Shown here piece after piece: positions 42,701 through 45,993 of a DNA stretch of 46,916 nt (position 1 is the stretch's first letter; each line of letters begins with the position of its first letter). The notes beneath the pieces are model-generated. The model was given only the letters and a program-made list of their open reading frames with translations. It was not told where the DNA came from and searched no databases. The DNA comes from Candidatus Gastranaerophilales bacterium (GTDB taxonomy: Bacteria > Cyanobacteriota > Vampirovibrionia > Gastranaerophilales > Gastranaerophilaceae). Both the position numbers and the translations under genes were made by a program. Location of the stretch: positions 1 through 46,916 of the forward strand of contig CALUXY010000013.1 of NCBI GenBank assembly GCA_944324855.1, read 5' to 3'.

Positions 42701-44504
42701 CTGACGTTACGCTTGTACCCTGGGTAGTTGCATCCAGACCCAGCAATGCAGGCAATGTGCCGCCCAAGGTTACGCCCTGTATCGTTACATTACCGTCTTT
42801 GAACGTTACATCAGCACCAGCGGCTTTTATATCGTTCAAAACGGTTTCTAACGTAGTGTCTTTGCCGTATGTCTTTGCAGCTCCGCCATCAATAGTTAAT
42901 GTTTCGTTACCCGTTGCGCCGAGTTTTTCCAAAGTCGTGTTTCCGGTTGCAGATTCAGTATAACTCGTTGTGTTTTTACTCATACCGAGAGCATCCGCAA
43001 GCGTTCCTTCTATATATCCGTCTTTGATTACCAGCTGATGAGTCGTGTCATCAAATTCTACTTCCAGACCCGCATTTCTTAAATCCGCTATCAATTCATC
43101 TATCGTCTTATTAGCAACATTGTTTACATTGCCGGTCAACGCTTTGCCTTCAGAATCATAAGCAACATAATTGTAAGAATTATTTATCCCTAAATCCGAT
43201 AACAAAGTGTCACCATCTGCATCATAATGCGACTCATGAGCCGTACTCGTAATTGTAGAACCGTTCTTTGAAGGATCCAGCCCCAATACATCAAGCAAAG
43301 TTCCGGATATCTCGTTGCCTTTTGTATCTATTGTGATTACACCTTTGTCATCAATATCAAAATCTACGTTTCCTGCGGCAAGAAGATTTTGAACATCACC
43401 CAGAGTCATATCCTGTGTAATATTATGAGTATTGCCGCCAACAGTCAAAGTAGTCGCTGCATTGATGCCCATATCGCTTAACTTAGTATTCAAATCCGCA
43501 ACATGCACATCTATATATGTCAGACGGTTGCTTTCCATCGCCGTTCTATTGAAGGTTTCTGACAGGTTCAATATATCTATAATATTGCTGCCGCCGGTTA
43601 CTGAATCTAACGTCGCACCATTGATTGATATATTACCCATATCATCAACATCCGCAGATTCAGCACCTACAGCCGATGACATCAAATAGTCAAGAAAATC
43701 GCCGACTGTATTTAAATTCGCTGCTGTTCCGCCGGATTTGGCTATTGTATAATTTGTGCCGTTCTGAGCGATTGTATGCTCTACGCCTTCTATGATTACC
43801 TTGCCATCTGTTAAACCAAGTTTTGAAAACTCCGTATCCCTGTCAGCATAAACAAGTGAACCTGATATAGCACCGCTTACCGTACTGTCTTGAAGTTTCA
43901 ATGCAGACTTGATATTGGTTGCTCCTTCGTCTATCTCTGATAAACTTACTCCAACCGTAAATGTACCTTTTTGCCCGTCAAATGCCGCAGATACCCCAAC
44001 ATCCTGAAACTTTTGTATCAATGAACGTATCGTATCTTCCGTTGTAACACTGAATGACTGCTGATTAACAGTAATTGTACCGTTCTTTGCACCAAGAAGA
44101 CCTATTTGAGTATCCAGTGTCGCATACTTGGTTTCGTATTGAGTATATCCGCTCGTTGCCTTTGTCGCTGTTGCAAGACTGTCAACCGCTACATCATATG
44201 ACTGACGCGCAGCCTCTGTCGTTGCCGTAGCTGTCGCTATATTCGTATTCGATGATACAGCAAGGTTTTGCATGAACAAATCCATTGAAGGAATACCAAA
44301 TTGAGAATCTGTCAACTTTTCAAGACAGCTTTGGAAACTCGAGAAATATGACTTAATCTCATTGACAACGTTTAATAACGCTTCTTGAGCTTCCTGTTGT
44401 TCCTGTAATGTCGTAATAGTCTGTTGTTTGACTGACACCAAGGCATCAACCCAGCCGGATGTGTCTATTCCACTTGATAAACCACTAAACGAAATCGTTG
44501 GCAC
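24771..44504 (-). CDS. Giant FliD-type (flagellar cap) protein with GLUG beta-helix and Flagellin_IN-like repeats
   Basis: One 6577-residue frame, about ten times a normal FliD (about 400-700). The first 105 residues are a FliD N-terminal domain (FSGLSSGIDTSGWVDALVSV, long coiled helix). The last about 250 are a FliD C-terminal domain (GLTINLKDVSEGETVTITVE, later DKFMNALDTDSDAVKSLL and a terminal coiled coil). Between them lie Flagellin_IN-like modules (LGI, short strands, TLQDVID-type helix, I-x-G, LG) at about 110-1690, 2410-2560, 3700-4020 and 5050-6320. Eight beta-helix blocks of 310-375 residues each open YYI-x-A-DL-LAELVN and FYGNGH-IS-L. They carry GGLVG/GGLIG GLUG motifs and close GLGF-GW-YT-TPHFGN. 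One block is an exact duplicate. Linkers carry repeated DGFI and an Ala/Pro stretch near 755. The start is GTG behind a perfect AGGAGGTGA. Likely an exported adhesive filament tip. Confidence 0.85.
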   Translation of the reverse strand: MPTISFSGLSSGIDTSGWVDALVSVKQQTITTLQEQQEAQEALLNVVNEIKSYFSSFQSCLEKLTDSQFGIPSMDLFMQNLAVSSNTNIATATATTEAARQSYDVAVDSLATATKATSGYTQYETKYATLDTQIGLLGAKNGTITVNQQSFSVTTEDTIRSLIQKFQDVGVSAAFDGQKGTFTVGVSLSEIDEGATNIKSALKLQDSTVSGAISGSLVYADRDTEFSKLGLTDGKVIIEGVEHTIAQNGTNYTIAKSGGTAANLNTVGDFLDYLMSSAVGAESADVDDMGNISINGATLDSVTGGSNIIDILNLSETFNRTAMESNRLTYIDVHVADLNTKLSDMGINAATTLTVGGNTHNITQDMTLGDVQNLLAAGNVDFDIDDKGVITIDTKGNEISGTLLDVLGLDPSKNGSTITSTAHESHYDADGDTLLSDLGINNSYNYVAYDSEGKALTGNVNNVANKTIDELIADLRNAGLEVEFDDTTHQLVIKDGYIEGTLADALGMSKNTTSYTESATGNTTLEKLGATGNETLTIDGGAAKTYGKDTTLETVLNDIKAAGADVTFKDGNVTIQGVTLGGTLPALLGLDATTQGTSVTSGTLTVVTDSSASGSDMDATIEHDISLSSKIGDILGTSSNYTLSVDGGTTTTYTKDTTLQTLKNQIEAAGGKFTINDDNTISIEDVTMSGTLVGALGFDSVEDGTRFSTVNPVYIPGATTVANGSTSLDELFGGASGISTFSAAPARMAAPAAAPRAGGYTLSIDGGTEISYANGVTLDDIFADIIAAGGSASIDADGYIVIDGVHLEGTLVDALGLVETSYGTTITSGNLEVTESMTSTSSSVLMGEKEGNLSWSSTVGSITGDDKSYLLGINGTTHSYNTDVTLTDIKNDIVAAGGSMTLNSDNTISITGVAIDGTLAAALGFDVTDYKTTISSNTPIYAKTEDVEADASTTFNDLGINTNLRDYAIYLPDGTVVKASSTTGSSGTATIGDWLNQINNALNTANGTSGKTYAKIENGIISITGGGYVTGSLPTALGMLTEEVITGTTMVGSPISYIEYEPLKYITSIQNGKGESGKDITYTGSINNATNQSGTAADAVTSDGLIGPEDEFVDLFGNITDATLDATLSELLTPGASDPLNNDARLPANSYTLKIGSYATKTFDSDTTTLQDVIDYIDNLKVYDPTYDMAFDAYLSGNKLVLKTDMDISGTLADVIGLTKVKTEDEYYTYVAKNIKYTAVVEGASNGFNFSIVGDKVYYDKTEIGNKDGYEYTGEIISSSETVSDSDGFITTPDNVTGDSGTTITVDPDGFITNPDIHNPPAGGGGSTSKTEYYYQGSSINAVTESTSTAYASSSTKLVDLFGSDVIGKTIVINNTAGQHDNGIVEPDLNGGFSGPNTGVSSGPSLGDSYGFQHTGNITGSKTITIAADTTLADISVSVGAGRINYSSTTGKITVSTSNWTDGCGALIAGTFLDYLNSELGLALGTTETNPNDSTYKHNTRTWQTDKITTPTTSTVVASLSTTVSEIMSYNNSGFGSLVTDLVVTNNGSRSTLSFNGSDTLQDVIDELKGLGLSVTYNLGKLRVSSTSSDFKIDFTTESSGHTLTNLFALKLFGGSEPVLNEKEKFIDSNAITSDTTLGELGITSGTLGNGFRPVGQDPILTTFTSDNTLGDVIDMLELNGATVTLFTTGKITISSDIEFDGDLLGQLGLTHSNSSAGGGTYDITYSGTLHKVDTGSTSGAQYVSDVSDFVSGNTYLIKSVADLNKLAELVNSGKDTTDVTFILEQDINMSSVSNFAGIGGSNAVFKGNFYGNGHVISNLKISSTSGGPIGFFGITDDATIQDIGLENVTITGAAGALVGYGTNTTIKNSYVDGGTISSQGTSGGLAGYLSNSTITNSWADIDITANSTVGGLVGMLVSSTIEHAFSSGNISGSGNVIGGLVGSASGNIKNVYSTVNISSTASDSNVGGLIGIGSGTITNAYYAGSTLFGTNVGGVLGTMDSGNTTVSNSAFNSAAASSAVSTGSLSGASALTMDQLKNQSTMQGLGFTAAEGWQYTAGATPHFGNVTVTSAPAAKAYVSDVSDFVSGNTYYIKSVTDLNKLAELVNSGKDTTDVTFILEQDINMSSVSNFAGIGGSNAVFKGNFYGNGHVISNLKISSTSGGPIGFFGITDDATIQDIGLENVTITGAAGALVGYGTNTTIKNSYVDGGTISSQGTSGGLAGYLSNSTITNSWADIDITANSTVGGLVGMLVSSTIEHAFSSGNISGSGNVIGGLVGSASGNIKNVYSTVNISSTASDSNVGGLIGIGSGTITNAYYAGSTLFGTNVGGVLGTMDSGNTTVSNSAFNSAAASSAVSTGSLSGASALTMDQLKNQSTMQGLGFTAAEGWQYTAGATPHFGNVTTTNVGFDMSTSTTIGQLFGDSSSHTLTVQVEGGTAKNIACSSTDTVQDVIDKLAAEGIEADVTGDHKFKVFDESRWTLSGEVATKLFGGSGNNVYTYTGNKVTYDETVTVPGGLDSDGFIDSVETKNPSSSGSSSLSGGFIDAANIVGASGNILSKGFIDIVDGYSLPERSKVYVSDVTSLQEGKTYYISTEADLRKLSAMSVDQLPNITLVLENDIDLTSYSGTYTINNIFTGKFYGNGHVIKGLKSEAGGFFNILSGDAVVRDLGLENISVSRSFSSSETNDYVAVGGLANVVQGSVQIINSYTTGSINGSRTGGTGSIASRAVGGLVGKVVGDASNNVIIKSSYSDSSVSGNGMNAGGLIGYMENAVVSRSYTAGKVDLWYSMTSAGGFVGYLKSGEINDSFSIGKVSVIGNLSPTNYDVGGFAGVIDTATINRVYTTQDFGNIYSYNGNYGGFVGNLINAGSITNAISLNNDCTAIGTGVSSSGITSQNLAYMQNTTGTMDNIFNNFNGWEYGPNMTPHFGTLYYEDEPTIKTYISSLSDTDTLEKGKAYYIGSAADLVKMAEILNSDSSGNTSSGVSFILDNDIDMSGINFTMINHFKGNFYGNGHVISNLTIDQTIEENGNISYNDIGLFRIVNGAVIKDLGFENVTFDVENSNIGALAGSAVNSTIDNVYIKGGSINVDSNATWLQIGGLVGYAQETTIKNSYTSKLNIDVAGSETSEIGGLIGAANYSTIEKSYAANNNITSNTQQNLVGGLIGYTGINYSTNAGTIINDAYATGTISTSSAVIDYLGGLIGYVEGGSINDTYTSVDITASGTTEQYVGGMFGYYSLGATADNLVYNSDFGINTTAGSIADSSTITNDRGLAYTGMTDADFMQAYGFYRGTWSYTNGSTPHFGNVAGAASNINLVSDVDTFVAGTDYYIETAADLQQLAYLTNSGVDTTGINFILNADIDMTGESWDGIGLYIGGGSGGYTENYFRGNFYGNGHTISNLHCALFNNVEDAKIQDVGIVDFSSNTSSNYATLVNNAWGNTVIKNTYATGSVTLKYEGASFGGLVASLNDNSILESSYADVDITITDRNTTGNVGGLVLGTSGNVKIKNSYSAGSITVDSSITTYFGSSGGMGGLIGYVNTTLGTLEVSNVYSITDITVDNFKKTGGMGGDSGIGGLIGGYNTADTNGIILNNAYYAGNLSVNTGDGYVGYIFGVVSNYEEVRPATNISNTVYYNNGKGYKAIGTNDGTSQAGVTGLTLDQMQNQSTMESLGFSTANGWVYTADQTPNFGNMTGSAGSTTTVTHDATLNTTVGQLIDGYSSGTITVSGGSNINVTSSTTIQDIIDAFNDQGIIASWNNGKISLESGNTVTIKENNGLISKLFGSTTITLNPISSVAGSYTMDKVTAGTGTTTNTYAMDASTTIGDLFGDSNNHTFTVNGNNITLGSDDTVQDLIDALAGYGVTATIYDGKMTIGSNSDSVLTVSGDLANKVLGKTGSGSVDVDYKTEQRTLSLSSTMSELFWDNNSHDFVITKENGSKVTISLSNDDTIQDLITKLKGNGIVATIDSSGKMTFKSNFKWSVSGDLGNKVTEGVMNLTVTPLYTFESEELEVYTGHQTVSQILNAGGTLIKGNRYHIATVEDLKALATFVNNKGLDTTDIDFVLDGDLDLKNESGLVPIGNSTNAFKGNFYGNGYKISNLNISSTGNRVGLFGWIDGATIRDLRLEKVEISGASHVGALVGYANNATIENVYSTGKVTGSRSQVGGLIGDVNTSNLKNVYSTAEVEGNTNVGGLIGYLGKYSVIENSYATGDVHSSVQAGGLVGGIRYGGTIKNSYATGDVYGTQQNLGGLVGLFEGIDGNYTYILDTVYSTGRVQGTSNTGALVGKLANGAKLTATNAIYNSDLEIAGIGSGSASGLTGLAYVDMQDAARMQGLGFTTAKGWKYISDKMTPVLNSVSVDNSNRVMSGDKTYVRGLTEFEAGDTYYIGTAEDLVRLAELVNAGEDTTGSVFILDGDINMAGIDFAPIGTTIGNPFRGDFYGNGHEISNLSIDSNFTGGYDSVGLFGYLEGAHIQDVGIVDVSITANTATYNSSFVGALVGYAVGASIENVYVLGGSIKSSTSATANTIADIGGLIGSAYQTTIVDSYAAVDLNVTGTGVGGFIGRVEDNTTITNSYSTGTVNNYNASARYVIYTGGFAGWASGGNTSKIESSYATGRVISVNGSAGGFIGCAHGIINNSYATGFVEGSGKVGGFVGEVSILGATLTGNVYNQSTKLNAVGSGSSSGITGLELSQMWEQDRMEGLGFTADKGWLYTDNTTPFLNTNNTMVNGDKTYVRDAQSFDSGEVFYIGTAQDLVHLAELVKNGAVTTGVTFVLDNDIVMTGVDFDPIGTSLDAFKGVFMGNGHTISGLKASLFGYVEEAIIRDVGLENVNSNYGAALVSNIANGRTEITNVYAKGTVTGGSSTGGLVGYIDNSATGTIISDSYAEVNVTGSMSGGLVGVMNTGTIRNSYASGNVTSTSSYGGGLVGNLSNATIENSFASGNVSTRNGTVGGLAGKVSNSTITGSYASGVVTGGKGFIASTAGSNTFSGNVYNNATADTSGAATGISLDEIKRQSVMEDLGFTSDKGWVYYEDQTPQLRGKDTSKQYTVDASLDSILANLGGNSISKDITVEINGTTHTQHFNDTDTVEDVMNWLNGISGVTAAFDETNSQLTVTTDDGEMNITGGLANTLFGGYTNRVYDKITQNTDSSHLMAAGGDAIITENTTVKELLNSNNAASIGFIDEDGNVVMESFDPDQTLGEVIDYLNAHGFNASITNGVFTVVKEDGSKTDIIGAIGSALKGENGTTTTTPSEYVSDVLTSITGEKATGTTQLSALGIDSGTISIQDKNGNIIQNVVINNTMTVNDAAVLLANYGITMSITDGKVTVTTEGPLKLVDGSSNMVSQMQLDNWIENKSKLTNTSTVAEMGFAKGAALGVIINGKTTTISFNANDTLDDIITKLNAMGIEASVDADGKFIATSDNGFVLTDELGTYLTQNSVDGYVEFANGYKSDKPLESPGNSTILTEDSLVGDILGTGEGGILRLTLDENTVVDLQYNADDTMQDIMVDLAAYGIQTQIKNGVLTAVNLDRTFTFSGDIGKAISGNTPLYENIETGYISKDLSYETVETANMNSTMKELGILGGQIHILNSEGGIVTTLDVDESFTVSQIKSMLSPYGFNLTMDANGKVSMTSSEGYSVSDGTSNLADVMGLDNWNQTTEKLALDTTISEMGFKDGADLNLFLDGAVMNVLSFDAEQTLQDVIFALSAYGIDATVDSNGKFSAVSKEHTFIMSSTLGSFLTKGTSGYVNDDTGYQTVETLEEEKPYTVNSSEQLGYEKLMSADSTLASLGYENGGSVIVNLDGDTYYTLSFLGTDTVQDVIYALSPYGITAEVDANGKFNAVSVDHSFTLTGNVGNFLASGGKYQNEVTGYESDPITFETEEKVSLDTKLSSLGITHGDFNIMKDGKVTGASINITDDTTVGQLFNAIKVYGMEGKIMTDTNGETYIQISADSNTYLADGTANIVSGLGLVEIRQGDFEGNVIYWEDDTDSGLITEDMLLSTLDKDGYIAQGSLIFETGTGDEAVQHIINITADETVGSLIKKFRDAGIDASLSNGVIKISSGLDGITFTGGTSGLVNTIGLDIENVDVYASSSSALTYEGDVHYSAANFANGDTLLDIVNATEGDMSIFVDGVKCTIHVDPTKTFADLFAQISSEVAARTGLNIKAGFLDKEGNIVVNPTDDKNTGIIAFEVDEGHELVVGASNDTTNFATIANLNKTGINQITGSRSLYRVNVNSLITESGLYRDGDITEGTFKIGDAEFTIDSTTTLASLIEDINHSQTAYATAYWDTLSGTMVIQSTLTGASLINIEAGTSNFTDIMGFTTVTDTGASALVTSSQTLGKNAVIRINGTTVTATSNVITSDVSRIKGLTINLKDVSEGETVTITVEQDDEAIFNAVSDTIDAYNAMMEALNKELSDKNTLGNEALLKLMRNNLKRLMTSSLSGAYIFKNLAAIGISTGEAQDSITLDVTNLIIDKDKFMNALDTDSDAVKSLLVGSEKNPGIFLQANNIVESSIKSTGYFSNMIDSLTRNIDRIQDKINKTNDEITKYRDRLERQFHNMELTISGLQSAYSAFLN
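37297..38215. repeat. Exact 919-bp tandem duplication inside the giant gene, copy 1
   Basis: I compared it line by line with 38302-39220, at an offset of 1005 bp (335 codons), and found no difference. It encodes most of one GLUG beta-helix block. The flanks diverge at 37296 (A against C) and at 38216 (T against C), after which the two copies are only similar. Confidence 0.95.
38302..39220. repeat. Exact 919-bp tandem duplication inside the giant gene, copy 2
   Basis: Partner of 37297-38215. The frame is kept because the 1005-bp period is a multiple of three. Complete identity, with silent sites also unchanged, means a recent event or ongoing gene conversion. Confidence 0.95.
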
Positions 44505-44776
44505 TAAATACTCACCTCCTCTCGCAAGAAGATAAGTTGTTGTTGATTAAATGGAGTCAATCCGCCTAAAACGAATTGTTCGCACACTCTCCCCAAAATT
44601 TCAATGAAACGCACGCAGCAGAATATCATATAATTACTTACGGGGGTAATTATACTATTAATATCCTTACATTCTGTTGTTCCGTGGCTGCAAATGCAGC
44701 CTAAGGTTCGTCTATTCAACGATACGCTCCATAAATAAAATGATATCATCCTGATAGTTGCAAACTATATATAACC
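44505..44776 (-). promoter_or_regulatory. Long structured leader of the giant fliD-like gene
   Basis: From the promoter at 44777-44805 the message would carry about 265 untranslated bases before the GTG. The leader contains a perfect hairpin, GGCTGC-N4-GCAGCC (44686-44701), and the palindrome AATGATATCATT near 44740. It ends in AGGAGGTGA. No known riboswitch core (including cyclic di-GMP types) was recognised. An 81-codon open frame (44749-44504) runs through most of it and ends TAGTG, sharing its last G with the GTG start. Its own start lacks a good ribosome binding site. Confidence 0.5.
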
Positions 44777-44805
44777 ATTATATCGCATGTGTGTATTTTT
44801 TACAA
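44777..44805 (-). promoter_or_regulatory. Sigma-70 type promoter of the giant fliD-like gene
   Basis: On the minus strand TTGTAA (44805-44800), exactly 17 bases, then a perfect TATAAT (44782-44777). This is the best promoter match seen in the window. No sigma-28 flagellar promoter (TAAA, N15, GCCGATAA) was seen. Confidence 0.65.
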
Positions 44806-44847
44806 CTGTTTTCGCATGGAAAGTATTACAATTCGTAACATTGGAAA

Positions 44848-44885
44848 CAAGTGATTAAGTGACTAAGTGATTGGGTGATTAAGAA
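44848..44885 (+). repeat. GTGATTAAG/GTGACTAAG repeat array
   Basis: Four near-tandem 9-base phrases (GTGATTAAG, TGACTAAG, TGATTGGG, TGATTAAG), as at 3799-3840 and 11601-11637. It lies just upstream of the giant gene's promoter and borders a GC-richer element. Confidence 0.65.
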
Positions 44886-45200
44886 ATTTCGATGCGTTCG
44901 ACAATGCGGTCTTTTACATTCGTTCAGGACAACGAAAACCTGGCATTCTGCGAATTGTGAGCAGAGCGGATTTCTGTACGGACGACACGACTGTAAGGAG
45001 TTAGTCCGGATAGCGAACAGATTGAGCTGTCAGGAGCAAAGCTTCGTAAGCGAAACTATGTGAGTACGGAAGAAATCTAAAACAGGCTGGAGCGTTTCAC
45101 GAAGGTGAAATGTGTAACGCCGTCTAACGCGAACAATCCAAGACGAGGCTTTAGCCGAATAATCTCAATATTTTGTTGGAGAAACTTCAACAAAATATAC
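44886..45200. other. GC-richer structured intergenic element, no gene seen
   Basis: About 315 bases with clearly higher GC than the neighbours. GATTTCTGTAC at 44969 can pair at distance with GTACGGAAGAAATC near 45064. Smaller hairpins occur around GCTTCGTAAGC (45041-45051) and GTTTCACGAAGGTGAAA (45095-45111). A 14-bp hairpin with an AAA loop (ATATTTTGTTGGAG / CTTCAACAAAATAT, one G-U pair) closes it at 45168-45198. A 62-codon frame on the plus strand has no ribosome binding site or protein-like composition. It may be a dispersed repeat or a structured RNA. Confidence 0.45.
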
Positions 45201-45216
45201 ATTTACCCCCCCCTCT

Positions 45217-45963
45217 CTAAAAATGTCTTTCTGTAGGGTTGATTAGTACTTGAGATAATTTGTCTGCGCCTTCAAATGTTCTTTGAGCAAGGATTTCTGC
45301 AGCTTTTTTGTTATCATATCTTACAAACTTATGTTCAATAGTGAATTTCCCGTCGTTAATATCAAGTATTAAATAACAGGATTTCGGTTGTTCTGTGAAC
45401 GGTCTGCCGACACTTCCAACATTGATAACTGTTTTTCTTGTTACTGTTTGGAATCCGCATGGAATGTGGGTATGTCCGCAAAGGATGATTGCTGCATCTG
45501 TATCTTTTACCATTTCTTCCACTTCTTTAGGCAGAGTATCAGGTAAAATATCTTCATTATTTCGTCTTGGTGAACCGTGTACAAGAAGAATTTTTATCCC
45601 TTCGATTTCAATTTCTTTCTGTGCAGGAAGATTTTTCAAGAATTCTTTTTGAGTTTCATTGAGTATTGATACATCATCTTTCAAGGCGTTTGCCATAATC
45701 GGGGCGCCGTTTTCTTGTAAAGAGTTGAAAATTTCATCCGAATATTCCGCAATCATTTTATCAGTATTTCCTTGAATCATTTCTGTATTATCGTATGTAC
45801 TTATGTGCATGCAATAATCTATTGTTGCAGCAGGTTCAGGTCCAGCAAGAACATAGTCTCCAAGAAAAAATGTTTTGTCACACTTATTTTTTTGAATATC
45901 ATCCATTACAGAATTTAATGCTGTCAAATTTCCGTGGATATCTGATAAAATTGCTATTTTCAT
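45217..45963 (-). CDS. Calcineurin-like metallophosphoesterase (YfcE/MJ0936 type)
   Basis: A 248-residue phosphodiesterase/phosphatase with all the di-metal motifs: SDIHGN (D8, H10), GDYVLAGP, GNTDKM, VHGSPR and GHTHIP. The VINVGSVGRPF segment is typical of the YfcE-like Metallophos_2 group. It is cytoplasmic. The natural substrate is unknown for most members. GAGGTGA lies before the ATG. It is divergent from ispG, with only 30 bases between the start codons, so the two promoters must overlap or lie within the neighbouring gene. Confidence 0.9.
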   Translation of the reverse strand: MKIAILSDIHGNLTALNSVMDDIQKNKCDKTFFLGDYVLAGPEPAATIDYCMHISTYDNTEMIQGNTDKMIAEYSDEIFNSLQENGAPIMANALKDDVSILNETQKEFLKNLPAQKEIEIEGIKILLVHGSPRRNNEDILPDTLPKEVEEMVKDTDAAIILCGHTHIPCGFQTVTRKTVINVGSVGRPFTEQPKSCYLILDINDGKFTIEHKFVRYDNKKAAEILAQRTFEGADKLSQVLINPTERHF

Positions 45964-45980
45964 TTTTCACCTCTTCGTTG

Positions 45981-45986
45981 TACAAT
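45981..45986 (+). promoter_or_regulatory. Putative -10 of a leaderless ispG message
   Basis: TACAAT lies 7 bases before the ispG ATG, and a weak TTTCAT lies 17 bases further upstream. Since ispG has no Shine-Dalgarno sequence, transcription may start at the ATG itself. Confidence 0.35.
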
Positions 45987-45993
45987 TAATTAT

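Noticed and set aside
41229..43689. Plus-strand frames of 60-130 codons opposite the giant gene
   Set aside because: They are shadows of the repeated minus-strand codons and show no ribosome binding sites or domain signatures.
44504..44749. 81-residue gene upstream of the giant gene
   Set aside because: Composition is not protein-like and its start lacks a ribosome binding site. It is kept only as a possible leader frame.
44505..44776. Cyclic di-GMP riboswitch controlling the giant gene
   Set aside because: The conserved core bases of the known classes were not found, although a diguanylate cyclase is encoded nearby.
44875..45063. 62-codon frame on the plus strand
   Set aside because: No ribosome binding site and no recognisable protein. 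It runs through the structured repeat-like element.
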